From Bacteroidota bacterium (lineage in GTDB: Bacteria; Bacteroidota; Bacteroidia; J057): a stretch of DNA of 11,885 bases. Of the stretch, positions 5,636 to 11,885 are shown piece after piece. The stretch spans positions 1-11,885 of the forward strand of contig CAUJFT010000243.1 of the NCBI GenBank assembly GCA_963169475.1. The letters are read 5' to 3'. Position numbers and translations under genes: made by a program. Numbering within the stretch: the first letter of the stretch is position 1; the number at the start of each line of letters is the position of its first letter. The notes under the pieces are model-generated. The model was not told the DNA's origin and made no database searches. It saw nothing but the letters and a program-made list of their open reading frames with translations.

Positions 5636-6610
5636 CTAAATTTTTCTTTGGGAGATTTCGTATAGTAATTGACTCATAAGACTAAAATCTTTTACCATTG
5701 GGCGAATAATTTCTCCTGTCGCACTTGCCAATTGGAAGTAGTGAGCAACTAATCGCTCCGTTTCTTCCGGGATATTTAATGCCTTAAAAATAGCAATCAC
5801 TTCGTTTACTTTTTTCTCTTGATTTGCTTCTGACATGAGTGCCGTCAGAGCAGATTTTTGGGCGTCGCTTGCGCGCTCAAAGGCTTTCAGCCAAAGAAAA
5901 GTTTTTTTATTTTCAATAATATCTCCTCCTTTTTGCTTCCCAAACCCTTCCGGCGGAAAGGCATCCATCAAGTCATCTTGTAGCTGAAACCCAATGCCTG
6001 CTTGAATCCCGTAGTTATAAAATGCTGCTGCCAACTCATGGCTCGCTCCTCCACTAATAGCTCCTAACTTTAAGGCGGCTCCTAATAATACAGACGTCTT
6101 TTTGCGAATCATTTCGATATAATCTTCGATTTTTACACTTTCCTGAGTTGCCAAGTCCATATCTTCTTGTTGTCCCTCGCAAACTTCTATAGCGGCTTGT
6201 GTAAAAGTAGAGACCAGAGTAGCGGCTTTATCCGGAAACTCTCGAACAAGCCACTGAACGGAAATTGCAAAGATTGCATCTCCGGATAGTATCCCCACAT
6301 TTGTATCCCATTTTTCATGAACGGTAGCCTTGCCTCTTCTTGTAGGCGCATTGTCCATTATATCATCGTGGATTAGGGTAAAATTATGGAAAAGCTCTAT
6401 ACTACTCCCAAGAGATAAGGCTTCGCGGGGGGGATTTCCAGAAACTATATGATAAGCAATCATCGCGAGTAGAGGTCTTAGTCTCTTGCCTTTTAGCCCT
6501 AAAATATAGGTTATCGGCTCATAAAGCCTAACGGGAGACTTACCATTAAAGTCTGCCTCATTAAAATAAGTTTCTATCTCATTTTTGAGGGTATCTAATG
6601 AAATCGTCAT
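5636..6610 (-). CDS. Trans-polyprenyl diphosphate synthase (short-chain type)
   Basis: This 324-residue enzyme condenses isopentenyl diphosphate with allylic diphosphates, all-trans. Numbering from the ATG at 6610, it has GKRLRP (41-46, diphosphate binding), the first Asp-rich motif DDIMD (82-86) followed by NAPTRRG, the HEKWDTNVGILSGDAIFA segment, KKTSVLLGAA, and the second Asp-rich motif in GFQLQDDLMD (207-216), followed by the usual GKQKGGD and KKT. The first motif has no two-residue insertion and Phe77 is five positions before it. That pattern is seen in type I GGPP synthases and is unlike the bacterial FPP synthase type with an inserted DDxxxxD. A C20-type product is therefore a reasonable guess but not proven; menaquinone or carotenoid precursors are possible ends. 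A TTG three codons earlier (6619) is also in frame; the ATG is preferred. Confidence 0.9.
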   Translation of the reverse strand: MTISLDTLKNEIETYFNEADFNGKSPVRLYEPITYILGLKGKRLRPLLAMIAYHIVSGNPPREALSLGSSIELFHNFTLIHDDIMDNAPTRRGKATVHEKWDTNVGILSGDAIFAISVQWLVREFPDKAATLVSTFTQAAIEVCEGQQEDMDLATQESVKIEDYIEMIRKKTSVLLGAALKLGAISGGASHELAAAFYNYGIQAGIGFQLQDDLMDAFPPEGFGKQKGGDIIENKKTFLWLKAFERASDAQKSALTALMSEANQEKKVNEVIAIFKALNIPEETERLVAHYFQLASATGEIIRPMVKDFSLMSQLLYEISQRKI

Positions 6611-6727
6611 GATTATCAACTAGTAAATTATGATAGCAAGTTTTACTTTGGAGGTTACTCTATACATCTTTGCAATAGTAGTTTTTTACTCCAAAAAGAT
6701 AGAAGACAATATTAAACCCTCAATGGC

Positions 6728-7600
6728 TTAAACCACTTCTATAAAATATTCACATTCGTATTTCTTTTGTGGCTCTAATGTAATAATGCCCGGCTTATCC
6801 TTAATCTCTCCACTTGCGCTAAGCGTATCTGCGAGTCCTTTCCATGGTTCTATACAAACAAAAGGTGCCCCGGGTTGATTCCATATCCCAAGGTAAGGAA
6901 AATCGGTAAAATCTACCGTAACACTATGGTCATGTTTATGGGATTTGAGCGAAACTTTACGGGATTGTAAATCAGTAAGAATGATAGCATCTTCCCTGAA
7001 AAGGTCAATGTGCATAGGCAAAATCGCTGTATTTTCTAACAAAGGCTCTATACGGTCACCTATAAGCCCCCCTTCAAGGTATCGCCTACTCACGGTCTCT
7101 TCTTTTTCAAACTCCAAATAATAATCCTGAAAAATATCGCCTTCCCGCATTGGACACTTGAAAGCCGGATGGCCGCCTATGGTAAAATACATGGGAATAG
7201 TGTCTATATTCTTTACAAGATACCGAACACTCACCTTATTATCAATCAGCGTATAAATAACCCTTAATTCAAAGAGAGAGGGGTATTGTTTTTGTGTTTC
7301 GGTATTATCTTTTATCCAGTAAATTAGCTGTGTAGAAGTTTTGCCAATAAAATCAAATATCATATCCCTAACAAACCCGTGCTGTGTCATCGGATACCTA
7401 ACCCCATTTACAACATATTGATTTTCTTTTAGTTTTCCTACAATAGGAAATAAAAGAGGAGATTGCCGCTGCCAATAAATAGAGCCTTGTGGTTGCCACA
7501 TAAACTCCATTCCCGCCGCATTTTTGATGCTTGAAATCTCTGCTCCTTTATGCTTAACTGTGAGGGTAATAACCCCATTAGACAAAGAAAATATAGACAT
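6728..7600 (-). CDS. Aldose 1-epimerase family protein, LacX-like
   Basis: This 290-residue protein has the galactose-mutarotase-like beta-sandwich pattern of the LacX subgroup. Visible family landmarks: FMWQPQGSIYWQRQSPLLFPIVGKL (about 33-57); QHGFVRD with His74; IGGHPAF with His144, the usual general acid position; and FVCIEPWKGLADTL with Glu251, the usual general base. These three residues suggest an intact active site. Members interconvert alpha and beta anomers of hexoses or act on phosphorylated or other sugars; the substrate here is unknown. It has no signal peptide, so it is likely cytoplasmic. Its gene lies 74 bp after lepB and 117 bp before the prenyltransferase on the same strand. 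Neither gap shows a perfect -7 element, so partial co-transcription is possible, but no metabolic link is evident. Confidence 0.88.
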   Translation of the reverse strand: MSIFSLSNGVITLTVKHKGAEISSIKNAAGMEFMWQPQGSIYWQRQSPLLFPIVGKLKENQYVVNGVRYPMTQHGFVRDMIFDFIGKTSTQLIYWIKDNTETQKQYPSLFELRVIYTLIDNKVSVRYLVKNIDTIPMYFTIGGHPAFKCPMREGDIFQDYYLEFEKEETVSRRYLEGGLIGDRIEPLLENTAILPMHIDLFREDAIILTDLQSRKVSLKSHKHDHSVTVDFTDFPYLGIWNQPGAPFVCIEPWKGLADTLSASGEIKDKPGIITLEPQKKYECEYFIEVV

Positions 7601-7674
7601 AACGAATTGATTTAAAATAAAATATATGCTTTTGCTGTTTTTAAAAAGAGTATTTTATTAAATTTTTCGCAAAC

Positions 7675-9234
7675 TTAATGAATTTTTCCCGTACCGATAC
7701 GCCCTAATCTCCATGTCTTAGGGTTAAAGAAGTTTTCCGTAGAGAAAAATATGAAAAAGGGAGTACCCACGATATGGTCTTCAGGTACAACTCCCCAAAA
7801 ACGACTATCAGCAGAATCGTGCCGGTTATCTCCCATCATAAAGAAATAATCTTTTTCGGGTGTCCATGTAGTAGTTTCTTTTCCATCAATAAAGAATTTA
7901 TTATCTTTTGCCTCAAAGTTGTGTCCCTCATAGACAGCAATACAACGTACATAAGCGCGGAAATTCTCCGGAGATAGGGTAATCGCTTCTCCCTTCTTAG
8001 GAATTTTGAAAGGTCCGAAATTATCTATATTGTTGTGAGGGAAAGAGAAGCCTTGATACTTCCCGATTGTACTTGGATAAATTCCGTCTTGGAGCGAGTC
8101 GGGAGTAAAGTCGAATGCGCGGAAAAGGGTGTCAGTAACCGGCATTGCTTTTATTTTATTCATTAAAGATTGGGTACATGAAAAGAGTGCCCTCGAACCG
8201 GTATTATCTGTAATAAAGTCGGCATTCCGGTTTTCAGGTGCATGAGGATACTGAACCCTGAAACCTATATCTTCCATTTTATGAATATCATACCTCCCTT
8301 TTCTGGATTCTGCCAAGTATTTAAATTGTAGGTTTTCGGGGTTTTGCCCTTGGGCATTATTAATAAAAACTTGACTATTTCGTACTTCCAAAATATCACC
8401 GGGCATTCCCACACAACGTTTAATATAGTTTTCTTTCATGCTTGTTTCCGAGATTTTTCCATAAGGCATAGAAGTTCCGTCAATGTCATGTGCAGGATAA
8501 TTAAAAACTACTATATCATTCCTTTTCACTTTGGTTAATCCTGGCAAACGATAATAAGGTAGCTTGATAGAAGAAACATAGGACTTCCCTCCTACCAATG
8601 GAAGCTGATTATGAACAAAAGGAAAGGCAATCGGATACATAGGAGTTCGGCAGCCGTAATGAAACTTACTTACAAACAAAAAATCACCTGCCATAAGGGT
8701 TCTTTCCATAGAAGTAGTCGGAATCATAAATGCCTCAAAGTATAAAGTACGGAGTATGAGTGCTGCCGACCCTGCGTACAAAATAGCATCTGCCCATTCT
8801 CTAACCGCAGTTCGGGTTGGATAATTTTTGGGGTCTACGCCTATATAAACCGGCCCAACCGCTTGCAAAAGTGTTCCTTTTTTTCGATTCTTTTCTTCGG
8901 AAATACTACCCTCTTGCATTCCTATGTAAGGAAAAAAGAAAAAGGGTGCTACGACCGCTGCGGTATGCTCCCAGAATTTGTGCTTATTAAAGACTTTTAC
9001 AAGGTCGATTCGCATTTGAACCTTTACCAATGTTCTTGCCATGGGGATTAAACACAAGGCTGCCCACCATGCTGGTTTTCCTATAAGCTTCAACCATACA
9101 ATATCACTTAGTACAGGAACATAAGCCTTCCAACCCTCCTCTCCTGCTTTTATAAACAACTTTGATAGCCCAAAGCGAATCAAGACTATCGTTACAAGAT
9201 ACACAACCAAATAAACTAATCCTATTGTACTCAT
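7675..9234 (-). CDS. lepB: Signal peptidase I with N-terminal membrane extension
   Basis: This 519-residue serine-lysine protease removes signal peptides from exported proteins at the outer face of the inner membrane. Catalytic Ser175 is in FMIPTTSMERTLMAGD, and the general-base Lys272 is in ENYIKRCVGMPGD. The conserved box GDNRHDSADSRFWG spans 468-481. A transmembrane helix (about 146-165) precedes the serine. The first ~110 residues form an extra hydrophobic region with LFIKAGEEGWKAYVPVLSDIVWLKLIGKPAWW, which resembles the DUF5684 membrane domain and is often fused to LepB in Bacteroidota. About 190 residues between the KRCVGMPGD and GDNR boxes is far longer than in Escherichia coli and matches the large-insertion form of this phylum. 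It follows dapB on the same strand by 157 bp, an arrangement I recall as common in the phylum. No second signal peptidase gene lies in this window. Confidence 0.93.
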   Translation of the reverse strand: MSTIGLVYLVVYLVTIVLIRFGLSKLFIKAGEEGWKAYVPVLSDIVWLKLIGKPAWWAALCLIPMARTLVKVQMRIDLVKVFNKHKFWEHTAAVVAPFFFFPYIGMQEGSISEEKNRKKGTLLQAVGPVYIGVDPKNYPTRTAVREWADAILYAGSAALILRTLYFEAFMIPTTSMERTLMAGDFLFVSKFHYGCRTPMYPIAFPFVHNQLPLVGGKSYVSSIKLPYYRLPGLTKVKRNDIVVFNYPAHDIDGTSMPYGKISETSMKENYIKRCVGMPGDILEVRNSQVFINNAQGQNPENLQFKYLAESRKGRYDIHKMEDIGFRVQYPHAPENRNADFITDNTGSRALFSCTQSLMNKIKAMPVTDTLFRAFDFTPDSLQDGIYPSTIGKYQGFSFPHNNIDNFGPFKIPKKGEAITLSPENFRAYVRCIAVYEGHNFEAKDNKFFIDGKETTTWTPEKDYFFMMGDNRHDSADSRFWGVVPEDHIVGTPFFIFFSTENFFNPKTWRLGRIGTGKIH

Positions 9235-9391
9235 TTTATAATATTATATAGCGTATAGTTTTTTAATACTTTATTAAAATGTAAAACCCAATAAATTTAT
9301 TTTTAGATAGACTTGCACCATGATTGTCAGGTGGAGCTTAGCCGAATAAGTATAAAAATAAGTAGTATAATTACAATCTTATCCAGCCTTT

Positions 9392-10117
9392 TCAAAAAAT
9401 TTCGGCAAAGTTAAAAAAACCTTTTCTATTTTCCACTATCCATTCAGCAGCAATTACTGCACCTAAGGCAAACCCCTCCCGATTATGCGCCAGATGTTGG
9501 AGCGTAAGTGTATCTGTCTCCGAGGTATAAGTGATGGTATGCTTACCAGCAATGTTACCTGCTCTTGTATATCCAATACTAAGTTCATCAGGAAAAGGCG
9601 GGCGACTCCTTAGCTCCTCGGAGGCAAGGCGGTTTTTTCTATTCAATTCCGAAATAATCGCTTCTCCAAGGCTAAGGGCAGTACCACTAGGAGCATCGGC
9701 TTTAAATTGGTGATGTTGTTCTTCTATAAAACAATCATACTGTTTGTGAGGGTTCATCAGTTGAGCGAGCAGCCTATTCAATTTAAAGAGAATATTGACA
9801 CCCACAGAAAAATTAGAAGCATAGACAAATCCGGCATTTCGGGATTCTACCCATCGCCTTACTGTTTCTTTTTCGTTAGCCCAGCCCGTAGTACCACAAA
9901 CTACTGGTACAGCTTCCCCTATAAGCGTATCAAGATTTTGCATGACGCTTTCCGGGTGAGTAAACTCAATTACAACTTGGATATTTTTATTTAATAATAT
10001 TTCAGGGGATTTATATTCGTCTCTACCCATAATAAGCGCGATTTCATGCCCCCTTGCGACTGCTTGTTTCTCAATAGATTTACCCATTTTACCATAACCA
10101 CATAAGGCTATTTTCAT
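9392..10117 (-). CDS. dapB: 4-hydroxy-tetrahydrodipicolinate reductase DapB
   Basis: This 241-residue enzyme reduces 4-hydroxy-tetrahydrodipicolinate to tetrahydrodipicolinate with NAD(P)H, on the lysine and diaminopimelate pathway that feeds peptidoglycan. The Rossmann loop is GYGKMG (7-12), slightly altered from the common GxxGxMG. VVIEFTHPES (48-57) and CGTTGW (74-79) line the cofactor and substrate pockets. The signature EEQHHQFKADAPSGTA (132-147) carries the catalytic pair His135/His136 and Lys139, equivalent to His159, His160 and Lys163 in the E. coli enzyme. The protein is shorter than E. coli DapB (about 273), as is usual in Bacteroidota. It precedes lepB on the same strand. Its upstream region is shared divergently with the lipoprotein gene; no strong minus-strand -7 element is visible there. 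Confidence 0.95.
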   Translation of the reverse strand: MKIALCGYGKMGKSIEKQAVARGHEIALIMGRDEYKSPEILLNKNIQVVIEFTHPESVMQNLDTLIGEAVPVVCGTTGWANEKETVRRWVESRNAGFVYASNFSVGVNILFKLNRLLAQLMNPHKQYDCFIEEQHHQFKADAPSGTALSLGEAIISELNRKNRLASEELRSRPPFPDELSIGYTRAGNIAGKHTITYTSETDTLTLQHLAHNREGFALGAVIAAEWIVENRKGFFNFAEIF

Positions 10118-10178
10118 AATAATATAGAATTAATTAAGTTCTACACAGAAAAAAAAATTTGGCGAAAATACTTTTTTG

Positions 10179-10209
10179 TTGCACAATAAAAAAATAAATG
10201 CTACGTTTG
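10179..10209 (+). promoter_or_regulatory. Bacteroidota-type promoter for the lipoprotein gene
   Basis: TACGTTTG at 10202-10209 is a perfect -7 element and TTG at 10179-10181 lies 20 bp upstream as -33. A start near 10215 would leave a leader of about 38 nt before the ATG at 10253. Confidence 0.6.
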
Positions 10210-10252
10210 TAGTGGAAATGATATTTGTCTGATAAGATGTCATTCTGATACG

Positions 10253-10762
10253 ATGAAAATCACTCATGTTTTTTATCCCTTACTCTTTATTTTTATACTC
10301 TTTGCTTGCAATAGTGGTGAGGACGAGCGTGTAGAATCTCTTACTATGACAGATTTAAGTAGGTACGGAGTCCCTGTGAGTATTCCGCTCCCAGTAAGGA
10401 ATAATGTCACTCAAAGCCCTATATCCTTTGAAAAAGGAGTAGTTATCTCTGGGGATAAAGTAAATATGCGGGTAGAAGCCTTACAGACCTACGCAGAGTC
10501 GCTAAAAAATGCACAAGAACTAAAAAAGAAAATCATAGCCGAAAAGAAAGAAGAAACCGATTTCGTAAAATTACTGATAGAAGATGAACAAGGCTTTATT
10601 TATCAGACTAAGGATAGCGAATTGGGAAATAATTTCCATTTCTTTTACGTTATAATTAAAAATAACACCCAAGTTGAGTTTACAGAGGGAGTCCCTATAG
10701 ATGAAAACTTTACCTACGAAGATATCGTAAACATGTATGGTTTATCAAAGAGGTGTCTTTAA
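10253..10762 (+). CDS. Small lipoprotein of unknown function
   Basis: This 169-residue protein has a clear signal peptidase II signal: a short basic start, a hydrophobic run, and the lipobox LFAC with the lipid-bearing Cys at residue 19, followed by NSGEDE, whose acidic residues resemble export signals seen after the Cys in surface-exposed Bacteroidota lipoproteins. The mature part has a mid-region predicted helix (about 73-100, EALQTYAESLKNAQELKKKIIAEKK) and then a beta-rich C-terminal half (FVKLLIEDEQGFIYQ, FHFFYVIIKNNTQVEF). I recognise no catalytic motif or named family. It has its own promoter and is followed by a weak hairpin and then the outer-membrane protein gene with a separate promoter. 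A role in the envelope is all that can be inferred. Confidence 0.75.
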   Translation: MKITHVFYPLLFIFILFACNSGEDERVESLTMTDLSRYGVPVSIPLPVRNNVTQSPISFEKGVVISGDKVNMRVEALQTYAESLKNAQELKKKIIAEKKEETDFVKLLIEDEQGFIYQTKDSELGNNFHFFYVIIKNNTQVEFTEGVPIDENFTYEDIVNMYGLSKRCL

Positions 10763-10787
10763 GTTCATTTTTTACTTGATATAGGCT

Positions 10788-10808
10788 AAAAGTGGGCGTT
10801 TGCCATTT
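10788..10808 (+). terminator. Weak hairpin after the lipoprotein gene
   Basis: The GGC of AGTGGGC pairs with GCC around a 4-nt GTTT loop, and the stem can be extended by A-T and G-T pairs with one bulged G. It lies about 25 nt past the stop at 10762. The T-run at about 10821-10827 is too far for a classic intrinsic terminator, so confidence is low. Confidence 0.3.
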
Positions 10809-10868
10809 CAAATTTTCAACTTTTTTTAAATTATTTTATTTTTTTATTATTTATTTCCCAAACCTTCG

Positions 10869-10876
10869 TATATTTG
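10869..10876 (+). promoter_or_regulatory. -7 promoter element for the outer-membrane protein gene
   Basis: TATATTTG is a perfect TAnnTTTG element. The -33 region is very T-rich but has no TTG at the expected distance. Transcription from near 10882 would give a long leader of about 85 nt, almost free of G and rich in A and T, as is common for highly expressed Bacteroidota envelope genes. Confidence 0.5.
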
Positions 10877-10966
10877 CAGCGTGCTTCGGATAATACACAA
10901 ACATATAAACCAATTTTAACACATCTTAAAATAAAAATTAAATTTGTTTCACTTTTTTAAATCAAT

Positions 10967-11885
10967 ATGAGAAAAATGAGGAACCTCTTACTAACATTTA
11001 TGATTGGGACATTAGTCTCAGGGAGTGTTCTTGCTCAGGCAGAAGAAGGGACTGATATTCCTGCTAAACGCCGAGAACAGCAAGAAAAGTATGACCGTGG
11101 AGAAGGCTTATACCCTGCCAAGAAACGTTCTAAAACACGTATCGGGCTTCAGGGGGGATATAGCGGAATCTTAGGTGACGTTCAGCAAAGAAACGGGTAC
11201 ACAGGAGCACTTGACGTAGAAAAAGCGTTAGGGCATGCGGTTTCTATCCGTGGGATTGCTGCTTATAATTTTGCGCGTGGCTTAAATTCAAAACTTAGTA
11301 GAGGCTATGCAGGACATAGGGACGGAAATTCCTCCAACGGAATTGGAAACGCTTTTAGTAACCCATTGGGAGCAGGGGGGAATTGGGGTTACACCAATTC
11401 TACTACAGGGGTAGCGAAAGGGGTCGCTTACAATCATGCCACTAAAGGATTTGAATTAGGTGTGCAAGCGATGTTCCATCTTGGAGCGTTAAGTTTCTAT
11501 AACGAGCGTAACAAAATGGATTACTTCGTAGGGGTTGGTCCCTCTATCATGGTGTTCAATACGATGATTGATGCCAAAAAAGTAACGAATGGTAGCTACA
11601 GCTTGTATGATTTTGAAAGCGTATTTGCTAACGCTCCTAAAGACGAGGGAAAACTCTTCGGAAAAGGCAGTGCTTGGTATCGCAGAAATCAAATTCGTAA
11701 GGGACTTATTGACCTCCTCAATAGTGAAACCCCCGATAAACCCTACAACTACGAATCACAGTCTGAGTCTGATGCCGCAGTACGCTTCAATGTAGCCAAA
11801 AGAGATGGTTTCAAAAAGCTAACCGGTACAAACATCTGGAATCTTTTCCCTGCTGCGATTGTTTCCGGCGGCTTCCGCTACCGTG
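10967..11885 (+). CDS. Outer-membrane beta-barrel protein, N-terminal part (cut by right edge)
   Basis: An open frame starts at ATG 10967 and runs without stop to the window end, giving 306 complete codons. The N-terminus MRKMRNLLLTFMIGTLVSGSVLAQ is a signal peptide with likely cleavage between Ala23 and Gln24. A short charged linker (about 25-57) follows. Then come alternating, aromatic- and glycine-rich beta strands typical of a barrel: RIGLQGGYSGILGDV (58-72), ALDVEKALGHAVSIRGIAAYNF (81-102), FELGVQAMFHLGALSFYN (162-179), YFVGVGPSIMVFNTMI (186-201) and FPAAIVSGGFRYR at the cut end. A Gly/Asn/Ser-rich segment at about 112-158 and a polar segment at 204-288 are probably exposed loops. It is most like the barrels that precede an OmpA-type peptidoglycan-binding domain, but that domain would be beyond the window. 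An alternative start is the Met at 10976. Confidence 0.75.
   Translation, partial: MRKMRNLLLTFMIGTLVSGSVLAQAEEGTDIPAKRREQQEKYDRGEGLYPAKKRSKTRIGLQGGYSGILGDVQQRNGYTGALDVEKALGHAVSIRGIAAYNFARGLNSKLSRGYAGHRDGNSSNGIGNAFSNPLGAGGNWGYTNSTTGVAKGVAYNHATKGFELGVQAMFHLGALSFYNERNKMDYFVGVGPSIMVFNTMIDAKKVTNGSYSLYDFESVFANAPKDEGKLFGKGSAWYRRNQIRKGLIDLLNSETPDKPYNYESQSESDAAVRFNVAKRDGFKKLTGTNIWNLFPAAIVSGGFRYR

Noticed and set aside
6620..6727. Promoter for the prenyltransferase with TACTATTG as -7
   Set aside because: One mismatch to the consensus and no TTG at a workable spacing.

Overview
The window looks like chromosomal DNA of a Bacteroidota bacterium, most like the Cytophagales and relatives. It is AT-rich. 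Intergenic spacers carry the phylum's TAnnTTTG -7 promoter element, and starts lack clear Shine-Dalgarno sequences. Several proteins are of types typical of the phylum: a DUF4834 protein, a very long LepB with an N-terminal membrane extension, bacillithiol-type BshA, a short DapB, and a lipocalin-like protein cut by the left edge. I see no transposase, integrase, phage gene, tRNA, rRNA or CRISPR array.

Layout. From 1 to 410 is the 3' part of a lipocalin-like gene (+). The 403 bp that follow hold a compact, relatively G+C-rich stretch (about 415-576) with several complementary segments, probably a structured RNA, then an AT-rich stretch with a spaced direct repeat and a promoter for an NAD(P)H-dependent FMN-reductase-family flavoprotein (814-1380, +). 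Facing it is a small helical protein of unknown function (1459-1788, -). Then comes a long minus-strand series. It starts with the likely operon bshA - DUF4834 - secreted thioredoxin/TPR protein (4828 down to 2101). Next are a PhnB-like VOC protein (5539-5123), a trans-polyprenyl diphosphate synthase (6610-5636), a LacX-type aldose epimerase (7600-6728), signal peptidase I (9234-7675) and dapB (10117-9392). At the right, two plus-strand envelope genes, each with its own promoter, encode a small lipoprotein (10253-10762) and an outer-membrane beta-barrel protein that runs off the window (10967 onward).

How the genes fit together. Most are housekeeping: lysine/diaminopimelate synthesis (dapB), protein export (lepB), isoprenoid chain elongation, and low-molecular-weight thiol synthesis (bshA). 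They are mixed with envelope proteins. The bshA-DUF4834-thioredoxin arrangement (gaps of 51 and 46 bp) is the only multi-gene unit whose spacing strongly suggests co-transcription. A redox or envelope theme for it is inference.

The least explained elements are non-coding: the candidate structured RNA at about 415-576, a perfect 16-bp inverted repeat enclosing 68 bp of AT-rich DNA at 4981-5080, a neighbouring hairpin with two mutually exclusive pairings at the end of the VOC gene, and a 10-bp direct repeat with exact 21-bp periodicity. No complete novel multi-gene system is evident.
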